A stretch of 64,000 nt of DNA from Bacteroidales bacterium (GTDB taxonomy: Bacteria; Bacteroidota; Bacteroidia; Bacteroidales; P3). The stretch lies in NCBI GenBank assembly GCA_024681475.1, contig JAILAT010000013.1, positions 78,386 through 142,385 of the forward strand, read 5' to 3'. Numbering within the stretch: position 1 is the first letter of the stretch; each line of letters opens with the position of its first letter. Made by a program: the position numbers and the translations under genes. Shown one piece after another: positions 1 to 8,725 of the stretch. Under the pieces are notes generated by a model that was given only the letters and a program-made list of their open reading frames with translations, ran no database searches and had not been told where the DNA came from.

Positions 1-280
1 CTTTCTCCGCAAAGTAAATGCCTATTCGGTCACCTCCACGAGCCACTTTACTGGTGTCGACGCCATAGTGGCGTAGAGTATTGATGGCCGCATCGCCGAA
101 GTCATTGTCAGGCAATTTACTTACAAAGATTGAATTCAATCCATAATTTGCTAAAGAAACCGCCACATTTGCTTCGGCTCCAGCATATTCGACGTTCATT
201 GCATCTGCCTGCAAAAAACGTTTATAAAACAGAGGAGAGAACTTCATCATAATCTCTCCAAAAGTCACTATTTTCTTCAT
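1..280 (-). CDS. PfkB-family sugar kinase, 2-keto-3-deoxygluconate kinase-like (partial, N-terminal part)
   Basis: The first 93 codons are present; the C-terminal part, with the catalytic GAGD region, lies outside the window. The start reads MKKIVTFGEIMMKFSP, and the segment GAEANVAVSLANYG (about residues 34-47) is the typical PfkB glycine-rich substrate-binding stretch. RIGIYF near residue 86 matches 2-keto-3-deoxygluconate (KDG) kinases. The family phosphorylates sugars or 2-keto-3-deoxy acids with ATP in the cytoplasm. It lies 2 bp downstream of the HpcH/HpaI aldolase gene in the same direction, so the two probably act on the same keto-deoxy sugar acid. The specificity (KDG or another sugar) is inferred from similarity and context. 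Confidence 0.8.
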   Translation of the reverse strand, partial: MKKIVTFGEIMMKFSPLFYKRFLQADAMNVEYAGAEANVAVSLANYGLNSIFVSKLPDNDFGDAAINTLRHYGVDTSKVARGGDRIGIYFAEK

Positions 281-282
281 GT

Positions 283-1056
283 TTACTTGTTAAGCTGGAA
301 ACGCATACGCTCAATACGAGCCTCGTCCTCATTGGATAAACGAGTATAGTAGTTCTTCTTATTCAATAGCCAAAGCAACTCAAAATTCAAAGCTTTGTGA
401 ATGGCTTTTTTCAAATGCTCCCCGTTGTTATCCATTGTAATAATCACTTTACGAGTCTCAAATCGCTCAGCCACATCGCTCATGCCTATCACAAATGGTA
501 TGCTCTCAATGCCGATATTACCACCAAAGTTGGTTGTATGGCCTTCCGCTTTCGACATCTGTAAAAGGTCTCTAGTAGCATCAAACACCGGTTTGCTTTC
601 AATATCTTTTCGGTCGATACCCATCGATGCTGAAAGGTCACTGCGACCTACTGTTACTGCATTCAAGAAACCGTTTCCAGCCTCGAGAATCTCCTTGTAG
701 TTAGCGTGGCAAGTTTTGGTTTCGGCATTGATAATCCATTCTACGGAGTCAATTTCATTGCCATAAACACGCTTCGCGGCGGATGCAAACTTTCTCATCG
801 CAAATGGAGTTTCAATCATGGGAGCCATAATACCTGTAGCACCCAGCAATTTGCATTGCTGCATATCATGAACGGCCTCGCAACCACCTATTTTCGTAAT
901 GAAAGCCAAATCAGCTCGTATGACTAATTCTCTAAGACTGATTAATTCGTCCATTCTTGCACCTTCCGCCTCAAATTCAGCTTTGATGCCATATACTCCA
1001 TAAACCTCCTTTAATTCCAGAAGAGCGTTTAACATTTGTTTTTCTTCCCTGTTCAT
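283..1056 (-). CDS. HpcH/HpaI aldolase/citrate-lyase family protein
   Basis: 257 residues, the usual length for class II pyruvate aldolases of the HpcH/HpaI family. Visible are the segment GIMAPMIETPFAMRKF (about residues 74-89), where the family carries the metal-binding Glu in a PMIET-like motif, and AVTVGRSDLSASMG (about 133-146), matching the family's VGxxDLS loop. Such enzymes add pyruvate to an aldehyde, or split the product, giving 2-keto-3-deoxy acids. Its neighbours are a KDG-kinase-like gene and a CMP-sugar synthetase, and it sits inside a polysaccharide locus. A biosynthetic role in making a 3-deoxy-2-ulosonic acid is therefore plausible but inferred. A catabolic role with the kinase is the alternative. 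Confidence 0.8.
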   Translation of the reverse strand: MNREEKQMLNALLELKEVYGVYGIKAEFEAEGARMDELISLRELVIRADLAFITKIGGCEAVHDMQQCKLLGATGIMAPMIETPFAMRKFASAAKRVYGNEIDSVEWIINAETKTCHANYKEILEAGNGFLNAVTVGRSDLSASMGIDRKDIESKPVFDATRDLLQMSKAEGHTTNFGGNIGIESIPFVIGMSDVAERFETRKVIITMDNNGEHLKKAIHKALNFELLWLLNKKNYYTRLSNEDEARIERMRFQLNK

Positions 1057-1116
1057 AATATTCTTATTGATTATTATGTTTTGATTACTTGATATTAATT
1101 CAAAAACAATATTGCT

Positions 1117-1806
1117 TTAATCTAGCAAATCTTTTTTTTCAATTTGAGTTTTTATATACAATTGTTCGGCAATATAAAAGTCAAGTGGAGTATCAATGTC
1201 CACTGCCTCAATATCACTTGTGATAACAAAATCCGGCTTCTTCCCAATAATGTTGTGATTCTTAATCAAATCTTCTCTCTTCACAACGGTTGTGCCAAAA
1301 TTCAATGCAACAACATCAGGTAGATTTTGTGAATTGGGGGCATTAAGTGGATCGTAATTCATTGCCTTACCATCCAACCATAAAAACTCCTTGATGGAAG
1401 AAACTGTTGAAACGCAATCGTGTTCACCTTTATCTTCTAAGAACTTTTTGATACATGCAGAAACTGTTTCTGGCTTCACGAATGGAGATGTACATGGGGT
1501 ATATATAAAAACATCTGTATCTGTTACTTCGCCCAAGTGTTTAAAAAAATCACTTCCAGAACACTGTGATGAGGCATAGTATTCATCACGACGATGATAA
1601 TTTACCTTGGTTCCTGCATATTCTTCCTCAACGAATTCTATCGCCGCTTCTGAATTTGTATTAACTATAATCTCATCTATTTCTGGCACCTGAAGCAACG
1701 ATTTAATTTTCACTTCAAGAAGGGTGGTCCCTGCAAAAGGACGAAGGTTCTTGTCCTTTACTCTTTGTGAACCCTTACGAACTGGTATAACTGCTGTGAT
1801 TTTCAT
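1117..1806 (-). CDS. Acylneuraminate/Kdo-type cytidylyltransferase (CMP-sugar synthetase)
   Basis: 229 residues, matching the NeuA/KdsB-like cytidylyltransferase family. The N-terminal nucleotide-binding signature IPVRKGSQRVKDKNLRPF (residues 6-23) is clear, and TPCTSPF near residue 103 is the expected active-site loop. A DIEAVDIDTPLDF segment lies near the C-terminus. The reaction is CTP plus a 2-keto-3-deoxy sugar acid giving CMP-sugar and pyrophosphate. No NeuB- or KdsA-like synthase lies nearby. Instead an HpcH/HpaI aldolase follows 60 bp downstream, which may supply the substrate. The acid activated (sialic-like, Kdo-like or other) cannot be told from the sequence. Confidence 0.85.
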   Translation of the reverse strand: MKITAVIPVRKGSQRVKDKNLRPFAGTTLLEVKIKSLLQVPEIDEIIVNTNSEAAIEFVEEEYAGTKVNYHRRDEYYASSQCSGSDFFKHLGEVTDTDVFIYTPCTSPFVKPETVSACIKKFLEDKGEHDCVSTVSSIKEFLWLDGKAMNYDPLNAPNSQNLPDVVALNFGTTVVKREDLIKNHNIIGKKPDFVITSDIEAVDIDTPLDFYIAEQLYIKTQIEKKDLLD

Positions 1807-1866
1807 AAATTGATATATTATTATTTAGTTATTATCTAAAGCTTTTTTTACCGACACGTAATCCCA

Positions 1867-2309
1867 TTAGAATTGAATACCACGAGTGATATCAAAGTCT
1901 ATTTTCTTCATAGGAACATGTATTTCGACATTTCGTAACACTTCAAGATTCTTTTGTGGGTAATGGTCTTTGTAATAGTCAATGAACTTACCGTGAACAT
2001 ACCTCTTGGAAATGATAACATTATTATTCGGTGTGTCGAGATAATCGTTCACCGGAATTACGATAATACAATCTTGGTCAAACAGATCACCCAGTTTGAT
2101 GATTATTGTCTTGTTTTGTTAAGCCGTATAGAGTCAACCTTCTTTCTTATGCTTTTAATTACCGCATAAATCACTGAAATGGTTACTCCACCAATCCATA
2201 GTAGCGGACAGTTAATCTATGGAAAGATGACGACTACTATTGTGAGCAAGTTAGAAAGTGCGCCCATGGCAGAGTCAAAGTGTATTCCAAGCCGTTTTAT
2301 CTTTTTCAT
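1867..2309 (-). pseudogene. Broken gene for a membrane-anchored macro-domain-like (DUF6430-type) protein
   Basis: Read on the minus strand from ATG 2307-2309, the sequence encodes MKKIKRLGIHFDSAMGALSN and a hydrophobic stretch, then a stop. A shifted frame continues with a second hydrophobic stretch ending in a basic segment (KSIRKKVDSIRLNK). A further shift leads into KTIIIKLGDLFDQDCIIVIP and on to VISKRYVHGKFIDYY, ending at TAA 1867-1869. I recall this two-helix anchor followed by a macro-like domain from DUF6430 proteins; the assignment is from memory. At least two frame disruptions and a shortened C-terminus indicate a dead gene. It sits between two polysaccharide genes in the same direction. 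Confidence 0.6.
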
Positions 2310-2444
2310 TAACTACACATTTCCTTTTATTGTAGGTCAGATCACAGGAGACATGTAGAAGAATTGTAGAAAGGAAGAATATGGGAACATCGTCGAATGA
2401 TTATCGAAGGACCACCGAAATTAGGTGTCGTTGGAATGATCATA

Positions 2445-4085
2445 TTAAAGTGCATTCAGGTAGTCAAATACTTTCTGATATTTCCAAACAATCTCAATGT
2501 TCAAGCAATTGTTTTTTTCTATCGGGAATGTATAATGCCCGGTGACTTTCTTCATGAATTTGTAGCCTCTCTGTTCCCATGTTAAGGGGAATACCTTACC
2601 GTTGACTTTTACAATCTCCAGCTTTGCGAAACCTGCGACATCATCCAATGGGTAGAATTCAAAACTATCAGCTTCGGTTCCAGACAAACGCATGGTACAC
2701 TTCAGACTGCCTGCCTCTGTTTTTTTGTTGAGGCGCCAATGCGGTTTGCCGCCAAGCATAAATTTTGAACTGGCGGCAAAATAATCAACATCAAAGTCTT
2801 GATTGTCCTCAATAACGTCATTAATCACCTCGTCATCACAGTTACGGCTTTCGAGAATTTGCCTCAAACGATCCGCTTCTTCAATCTCTGTCAAAATTGA
2901 TTTAGGAAGGTTAAGCTTTTCAATATAAAAGACAAGATGTTTTTTGTATATCTCTGTTTCTGTCGGATTAGTCATGCGCCATTTCCAGTACGAATCTGAG
3001 AACATCAAATCGCCTGGGATAAGATAACAGAAGATATAATAATTAAGAGCCTTAATATCAGCAATATCAAGTGACATATAATCAGTATTACACATGAACG
3101 AAAAGTCCATTGTATACTTTGGCGAAATAACTGGACGTTTCCATAGTAAAGCTTTCAGCATAATTTGAGACTGAATTGCCACAAGCCGTTTGCACCCCAA
3201 TATAAATGACGCTGGATCATTATGTATTTCATTATTATCCAAGTGCTTATACACAAGTTGCATGGCGTGTGTCCTAACTCTGGCATTATCCCTCCCAAAC
3301 AGTTTATCTCCCTCATACATCAAATCATCATCAACATATTTTGTACTCTCAAAATTATGGGGCATAATTGCATGCAACTCGTTGCATCGAGCTATCTCAC
3401 AATCGGGTTGATGATTAATTAATTGCAATAAAGGTAAGTTTCTGTCCTTTCCAATTATCGCAAGTATCTCTTCATTACTAAAAATAGGGAAATCAGCATG
3501 ATCACTTAAGAATTTTCCATACTTGTCTTCAGCATCATGTGACTCCCAAAAGACACCATCGGGATGAACAAAATAAAGAGTTTGTCTATAACCATGAGGT
3601 TTTCTTATAGCTGAAAAAGAATATGAAAATAATGGTATGTTTTCTTCTTTACACACTTTGCGAATACATCCAAAACATTCAAGACTACATAATACGCCTT
3701 CAATCTTTTCGCCTTTGTGATTATCTCGTATTATACTCAGTGTCGTTCTAAAGAAGGACTCCAATTCCTTGAACTCTCCTTCTGCTGTGGTCATCAGCAT
3801 TTCCGTTCTCGAACCACACGCTTTCTCCTTGTCTTCGAAAATTTTATCGGGTACAAAATACTGTTCAACGTCTTTAACTTCATCCAATGAGAACCTTCTC
3901 ATCTCGAAATCACTAAAGAAGCGCTCATCAACAGCATCTTGGAGAAGTTTAAAGTTATTTTTGATATATTCATGACTGATGAGTGCCCAACCATTTTCCT
4001 TACAATGAAGCAAATTTTTTAGATACCACCTTATCCGATATGAAATATGGTTATATTCTGTGTTAAAAACAATGGAGACAAACAT
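2445..4085 (-). CDS. Candidate polysaccharide glycosyltransferase (possibly GT99/Kdo-transferase-like)
   Basis: 546 residues, no signal peptide. I chose ATG 4085 because it follows the upstream stop by one base; a TTG four codons earlier would overlap. I do not recognise it with certainty. The N-terminus (VSIVFNTEYNHISYRIRWYL) resembles proteins labelled GT99-type N-terminal domain in polysaccharide loci, a family of retaining Kdo transferases. The central part, with ASFILGCKRLVAIQSQIMLK and LLWKRPVISP, resembles the sugar-nucleotide half of KpsC/KpsS-like transferases. Co-location with a CMP-sugar synthetase fits transfer of a CMP-activated ulosonic acid. It is the only glycosyltransferase candidate seen in the locus. 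Confidence 0.5.
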   Translation of the reverse strand: MFVSIVFNTEYNHISYRIRWYLKNLLHCKENGWALISHEYIKNNFKLLQDAVDERFFSDFEMRRFSLDEVKDVEQYFVPDKIFEDKEKACGSRTEMLMTTAEGEFKELESFFRTTLSIIRDNHKGEKIEGVLCSLECFGCIRKVCKEENIPLFSYSFSAIRKPHGYRQTLYFVHPDGVFWESHDAEDKYGKFLSDHADFPIFSNEEILAIIGKDRNLPLLQLINHQPDCEIARCNELHAIMPHNFESTKYVDDDLMYEGDKLFGRDNARVRTHAMQLVYKHLDNNEIHNDPASFILGCKRLVAIQSQIMLKALLWKRPVISPKYTMDFSFMCNTDYMSLDIADIKALNYYIFCYLIPGDLMFSDSYWKWRMTNPTETEIYKKHLVFYIEKLNLPKSILTEIEEADRLRQILESRNCDDEVINDVIEDNQDFDVDYFAASSKFMLGGKPHWRLNKKTEAGSLKCTMRLSGTEADSFEFYPLDDVAGFAKLEIVKVNGKVFPLTWEQRGYKFMKKVTGHYTFPIEKNNCLNIEIVWKYQKVFDYLNAL

Positions 4086-4086
4086 A

Positions 4087-5058
4087 TTATTCTTCAAATT
4101 TGTTTATTTCACGCTCTTTTTTCATATCGCGAAGCATACTGATGTAATCATACTTCGGTTCATAGCCAAGTTCACTACGAGCATTATCTATGTTCATGAT
4201 ATATTGCGGAGCATTTGGCATCTCTGGAGAAAACAATATCTTGGATTTCTTTTCTCCACCAAAAACCTCGATCATTCCTTTGATTTGATCAAGCAATGTG
4301 ATTCCTACTCCAGTCCCGATATTATAAAAACCATAATCCCTATCAACAAAACATGCTTTAAAAAACTCTTGACATAAGTCTTTCACATAAACCATATCCT
4401 TCGCACGATTCGGGTCTCCCCATACATGTATATCTTCACCTTTTTCTGCTTGGTCAATCAGGATCTTCCACGCTTGCTTTGTTATTACTCCGTTTTCGCA
4501 ATAAACTTTATTGTGCCAAGAATAAATTGTGGGAAGTCTAAAGATAAACGTCCTCAAATTGTATATTGAATGATAATATTTCACACAATCCACAGCGGTG
4601 CACATTGTCGCAATATAGAAAGATTTCGTGTCAGAATAATCCAATTCTGGTGTCATGTCTGGAAAGAGGACAGGATCCACTTCCGCTTTTTTCAAAAGAT
4701 CACCAAATGTCTGAGCAAACAGTATACGGTTCACATTATTGGCGCGGCAGAACTCCAATACATTACATGTACCTGAAATATTTGTATCAATGTATTTCTG
4801 AGGGTCAAATCCCACCATTCTTGCAGGCATAGTTGTAGCCAAATCAATGACACAATATATGTCTTTGGGAAGAATCTCAAATTTCTCTTTATTTCTGATG
4901 TCAATTTGATAAAATGTAGAACGTTTCTCTATAAACCTACACGATTCAAGATCAGCAGTCAAGAGTTCAATATCATATTCTGTTCTACGCTCGAAAAAAT
5001 AGTCCACTATATTACGTCCTATTCCCCCGTTAGCTCCTAAAATCAATATTTTCTTCAT
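4087..5058 (-). CDS. NAD-dependent epimerase/dehydratase (extended SDR)
   Basis: 323 residues. The N-terminal ILGANGGIGRNIVDYF holds the GxxGxxG dinucleotide motif (about residues 8-14). DLATTMPARMVG lies at the usual position of the substrate-side loop, and the YxxxK-type region is weak: a Tyr lies near DYSDTKSFYIATMC. Later segments (VWGDPNRAKDMVYVKDL, YNIGTGVGITLLDQ) match UDP-sugar epimerases of the extended SDR family. It probably epimerises or reduces a nucleotide-activated sugar in the cytoplasm. It ends one base before the candidate glycosyltransferase and starts 12 bp after the acyltransferase, consistent with translational coupling. The exact substrate is not readable. Confidence 0.8.
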   Translation of the reverse strand: MKKILILGANGGIGRNIVDYFFERRTEYDIELLTADLESCRFIEKRSTFYQIDIRNKEKFEILPKDIYCVIDLATTMPARMVGFDPQKYIDTNISGTCNVLEFCRANNVNRILFAQTFGDLLKKAEVDPVLFPDMTPELDYSDTKSFYIATMCTAVDCVKYYHSIYNLRTFIFRLPTIYSWHNKVYCENGVITKQAWKILIDQAEKGEDIHVWGDPNRAKDMVYVKDLCQEFFKACFVDRDYGFYNIGTGVGITLLDQIKGMIEVFGGEKKSKILFSPEMPNAPQYIMNIDNARSELGYEPKYDYISMLRDMKKEREINKFEE

Positions 5059-5070
5059 AACCTATATATA

Positions 5071-5667
5071 TTAAAGGTGGTTACTCCAATCAACTTCTTT
5101 TATCTTCTCTTGACGTTCAGGCGTTGGTCTTTCGCGCTCTCCGACTTTTTTACATGGAGAACCCACATATATTCCCCAAGGCTCTAAGTCTTTATTCACC
5201 AGGCTATTTGCTCCAACGACAGCCCCTTCTCCAACTGTAACACCAGGTAACAATGTGCATCCAGCCCCAATATATGCGTCATCTTTCAAAATGATATCAC
5301 CATAAAATGATTCATGGCAGCCTTCAGGCACATGTTCAATAGCATAATATCCATTTAATTTGTAAGAAGATGTAAGAATTTTTGAGCCAGGACCAACAAA
5401 AACCCTATCGCCAATAATTGCACTAGCGCCACCTTCAATAACTACATTCCAAGTTATTGTTGAATATTTACCTATCTTAAGTCCCGCACCTGCATCAATA
5501 AAAACAAAATCCATTATCTGACAATGATTGTCAAGTTCTGCACGGTTTGCACGAATCATCTTGCATAAAGGATATAGTCTTACCCCCTCACCACAAAACT
5601 TTAAATCTTTACGAATGTTTTCTCCCATAAATTGGAGACCTTCAAGCCTTAAATTATTATCTTCCAT
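5071..5667 (-). CDS. Hexapeptide-repeat acyltransferase (left-handed beta-helix)
   Basis: 198 residues. Imperfect hexapeptide repeats run through residues 50-170: FIDAGAGLKIGKYSTI, VVIEGGASAIIGDRVFVG, and further ILKDDAYIGAGCTLLPGVTV and GEGAVVGANSLV. The domain closes with GIYVGSPCKKVGER, the usual end of sugar O- or N-acyltransferases of the maltose/galactoside acetyltransferase-like group. A loop His is present in the segment YAIEHVPEGCHESF, close to where the family's catalytic His lies. It probably acetylates an amino or hydroxyl group of a sugar built by this locus. With the DegT aminotransferase nearby, N-acetylation of an amino sugar is the likeliest role, by inference. Confidence 0.85.
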   Translation of the reverse strand: MEDNNLRLEGLQFMGENIRKDLKFCGEGVRLYPLCKMIRANRAELDNHCQIMDFVFIDAGAGLKIGKYSTITWNVVIEGGASAIIGDRVFVGPGSKILTSSYKLNGYYAIEHVPEGCHESFYGDIILKDDAYIGAGCTLLPGVTVGEGAVVGANSLVNKDLEPWGIYVGSPCKKVGERERPTPERQEKIKEVDWSNHL

Positions 5668-5686
5668 GTTGATAAATATTTAATTG

Positions 5687-6397
5687 TTACATATTTTTCT
5701 GAATTTCATTTAATTTTCTCAACATCTTGTCGTCAATAAGCCCGCCTTCTAGATACTTTTTCTTGCAAACGGTATCAAAAGTGCTCATTTTTAGAGTATC
5801 CACACAATAGAACCAGATATCCTCTTGGAATTCAATGAACTCGAGCTTGGTAAGAAGTTTTTCATCTATTTTGTCCTTTGGTATCACAACAACACCACTA
5901 TCATCACATACCATAATACTTCCATCATACTTATCCTTTAATTCTAGCAACAATTCAGAATCAATTTCTGGACCGTTCGGACGATTAACACAACCAATTG
6001 GGCTTACTCCTTCCAACCAAATAGGGTATTTTTCCTTAATAAGAGTATGCGCATCACGCAACTTGCCATTAATAACTATAGCCTTGGCTCGTTTATAAAG
6101 CATTATATACTTAGACACCAAGTCACCAAAAACAGCACGATCACAATTAACATTATAGACGAATAGAATCTTGTCCTTAATGTCATCGCACTCTGCCAAC
6201 TGCTTGTGAACCTCATAGTTGCTATTGTTTATAGCATAGATAACCTTCACTTCTCCAGCCTTGAACATCTGTGCGTTCAAAGCATGGACTCCTTCAATCT
6301 GACCAGTTTTGCCCAACACATCGGCAATCTCCGTGGTCGATATTTTGTTGGCCTCTATCAGTTCAAGGGCTTGTTGTTTAATAGTTTCTGTATCCAT
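5687..6397 (-). CDS. RraA-family protein (aldolase/decarboxylase-like fold)
   Basis: 236 residues. The N-terminus has the family's STTEIADVLGKTG pattern, and the core has VINGKLRDAHTLIKEKYPIW (about residues 109-128). There the G-x-L-R-D motif matches the pyruvate-contacting Arg and metal-binding Asp of HMG/CHA aldolases of the RraA type. It is followed by a CDDSGVVVIPKDK segment, also typical. Many relatives are 4-hydroxy-4-methyl-2-oxoglutarate aldolases or oxaloacetate decarboxylases. In a polysaccharide operon with an HpcH/HpaI aldolase, it may act on a pyruvate-derived branch or a keto-deoxy acid. The reaction here is unknown. The gene is 5 bp downstream of the ATP-grasp gene. Confidence 0.75.
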   Translation of the reverse strand: MDTETIKQQALELIEANKISTTEIADVLGKTGQIEGVHALNAQMFKAGEVKVIYAINNSNYEVHKQLAECDDIKDKILFVYNVNCDRAVFGDLVSKYIMLYKRAKAIVINGKLRDAHTLIKEKYPIWLEGVSPIGCVNRPNGPEIDSELLLELKDKYDGSIMVCDDSGVVVIPKDKIDEKLLTKLEFIEFQEDIWFYCVDTLKMSTFDTVCKKKYLEGGLIDDKMLRKLNEIQKNM

Positions 6398-6402
6398 AAT
6401 AG

Positions 6403-7608
6403 TTAGTAAATAATCCGGAAATTCCTTTCAACACTGTTAATCACCTCACGAAGTTTCTGCATGTTTTCAGAACAAACAATATAGAAACCAATACGCACCG
6501 AGTCATTCAAGGCATTTTCAATAGTATCACCTATTTTGAAATTCAGGCGATAGTGTTTGATGTCTGGTTCGTTTTCGATGTAATCCAGGCCTTTTATTTC
6601 TCTCACCTTTCCACCACCACCAGGGGTCTCAAAGAATTTCAATACCGCAGTACGGTCTTTATATTCAGGACGGAGCGAGAAATCCTCATCATGAACATTT
6701 CCTGTTGCACACTCTACAAGATAGCGATATGTGTCATAACCGGTCATAAATTGTGTGATGCAGGAGGAAATCATATTACCACCACCACGAGCTGCGATTT
6801 CAATCAGATAGAACTCGCCGTCCTCATATTTGTATTCAGCATGAGTAAACCCAAACTGAAGGTTACTCTTCATTACAAAGGCATCATTGGTAGCTCTCAG
6901 TTTATCATAATCGAAATTGGGGTTGTAGTGCGAGAATAACAATTCATTAGCAATACTCTTATTATGGGCAAAGTGCTTCTTTTCGCTAATCGCCATCGTA
7001 TAATGGCCGTGTGGGGTCTTTACACCATCAATGGTGAACTCTGTTCCAACGATAAAACGCTCTGCCAAGACTGATTTATCAACACGGGAGAATGACATTG
7101 ACTCATCAAAGTGTTTGCGAATATCCTCTTCGGTATCACAACGGAACACACCGTGACTGGCATTGCTATCAAGAGGCTTGATGATGATAGGGCGTTTGAT
7201 TTCATTCAACAACGCAACCGCATCGTCAACCGCCTTACAGAACTTATATTCCGGATAGCGTAATCCATGCTTCTTGCTGAACTCACGCATCAGGAACTTA
7301 TCCGTGAACAACGCAGCAGTATCTTCATCCAGTGTAGGGACATTAAAGGTCTTGCCCAATTCAGCAACAAGGTTCATAGCTATATCGCACTCATCGGACA
7401 TAACTGCACTAATCTTCTGGTCGCGTCCGAACTCAATCACACGATCCTTATCAAAGATGTTTGAAACCAGACATAAATCCGCCTTCTTCATACCAGGAGC
7501 CTCAGGGTCAGGATTAACCACCATGGCTTTATGACCCATTTCCTGAATCTTTTCAATTAGCGGAACCTGCCATTGGGTTCCAGGGAGCACTAATACATTC
7601 TTGCTCAT
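6403..7608 (-). CDS. ATP-grasp family ligase
   Basis: 401 residues. The N-terminal part (VLVLPGTQWQVPLIEKIQEM) is the preATP-grasp Rossmann-like domain of PurK/CarB relatives. The ATP-grasp core spans about residues 115-310, with RPIIIKPLDSNASHGVFRC as the P-loop-like strand and YLIEIAARGGGNM carrying the metal-binding Glu and glycine-rich loop. Such enzymes join a carboxylate to an amine or thiol through an acyl phosphate. Located between an aminotransferase and an RraA-like gene, it could attach an amino acid or keto acid to an amino sugar. Substrates are not readable from sequence. Confidence 0.85.
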   Translation of the reverse strand: MSKNVLVLPGTQWQVPLIEKIQEMGHKAMVVNPDPEAPGMKKADLCLVSNIFDKDRVIEFGRDQKISAVMSDECDIAMNLVAELGKTFNVPTLDEDTAALFTDKFLMREFSKKHGLRYPEYKFCKAVDDAVALLNEIKRPIIIKPLDSNASHGVFRCDTEEDIRKHFDESMSFSRVDKSVLAERFIVGTEFTIDGVKTPHGHYTMAISEKKHFAHNKSIANELLFSHYNPNFDYDKLRATNDAFVMKSNLQFGFTHAEYKYEDGEFYLIEIAARGGGNMISSCITQFMTGYDTYRYLVECATGNVHDEDFSLRPEYKDRTAVLKFFETPGGGGKVREIKGLDYIENEPDIKHYRLNFKIGDTIENALNDSVRIGFYIVCSENMQKLREVINSVERNFRIIY

Positions 7609-7621
7609 ATTATGTGTTTTT

Positions 7622-8725
7622 CTAATTTACGATTAACTCAAGTATTCTTTCAACATCCCTTTCACATAACTCGTGGTGCATAGGTAAACAAATAACTTCA
7701 TTAGCAATTCTGGTTGCCACTGGTAAATTCGAAGGTGCCGCACTTGGCAAACCACGATAAGTGCTGAATGTGCTTATCAATGGGAAGAAATATCGGCGAC
7801 CGAGTACGCCATTAGCTTTCATCTTGAAATACAGCTCATCACGCGTCATTCCATAAACTTCAGCATTGATAAAGATAGGGAAGTAACTATAGTTGTGGCG
7901 CACACCAGGCATATCATCAAAGAAACGGACACCCGGAACATTTCGCAAAGCCGCGCGATATTTGATAGCCACTTGATGGCGTTTCTCTATAGCCTCATCC
8001 ACCTGCTTTAAATTCAACAGTCCATAAGCCGCCCGCACTTCGTCCATCTTGCTGTTGATACCCGGAGCGACAACATCTGTTTCATTTGCAAAGCCAAAGT
8101 TTTTTAGATAATCAATCCTATTCTTTGTTGCTTCATCATGCACAACAAGCGCGCCTCCCTCAAGAGTATTATAAACTTTAGTGGCATGAAAACTCAGCGT
8201 TGCCATATCGCCTGCATTCAAAACACTTTTACCATTTATCGCCACACCGAAAGCATGAGCTGCATCATAGATCACTCTCAAACCATACTTGTCTGCGATA
8301 GCCTGAATCGCCTCCATATTCACAGGCTTTCCATAACAATGCACAGGCATTATGGCTGTGGTTTTGGGAGTTATGGCAGCCTCAATCTTATTAGGGTCAA
8401 TGCCACAGGTGCTCTCCTCTATATCAACAAAAACTGGGCGACAACCATTCCACCAAATACTATGTGTGGTGGCCACAAAACTATAAGGCGTTGTGATGAC
8501 CTCGCCAGAGATACGTAAAGCTTGTAATGCGGTAAGCAATGGCAATGTTCCGTTGGTAAACAAGCAAATATACGGAACTTTCAGATACTCAGCTAGAGCA
8601 GATTCCAATCGTTGATGGAATTGTCCGCCATTCGTAATCCATTTACTAGCCCAAACATCCTTGAGCATCTCATTAAACTCATCGAGGTTGGGCAGCAACG
8701 GTGAGGTGACAGTTATTTTATCCAT
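7622..8725 (-). CDS. DegT/DnrJ/EryC1/StrS-family sugar aminotransferase (PLP)
   Basis: 367 residues. The PLP-binding Lys is Lys183 in SFHATKVYNTLEGGAL, and the Asp contacting the PLP nitrogen is Asp154 in VIYDAAHAFG. The N-terminal KWITNGGQ stretch is typical of the family. These enzymes transfer an amino group, usually from glutamate, to a keto group of a nucleotide-linked sugar. The start overlaps the end of the flippase gene by 8 bp, showing a tight operon. With rmlA upstream, a dTDP-linked 3- or 4-amino-deoxy sugar is a reasonable guess, although no rmlB homologue is present in this window. Confidence 0.9.
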   Translation of the reverse strand: MDKITVTSPLLPNLDEFNEMLKDVWASKWITNGGQFHQRLESALAEYLKVPYICLFTNGTLPLLTALQALRISGEVITTPYSFVATTHSIWWNGCRPVFVDIEESTCGIDPNKIEAAITPKTTAIMPVHCYGKPVNMEAIQAIADKYGLRVIYDAAHAFGVAINGKSVLNAGDMATLSFHATKVYNTLEGGALVVHDEATKNRIDYLKNFGFANETDVVAPGINSKMDEVRAAYGLLNLKQVDEAIEKRHQVAIKYRAALRNVPGVRFFDDMPGVRHNYSYFPIFINAEVYGMTRDELYFKMKANGVLGRRYFFPLISTFSTYRGLPSAAPSNLPVATRIANEVICLPMHHELCERDVERILELIVN

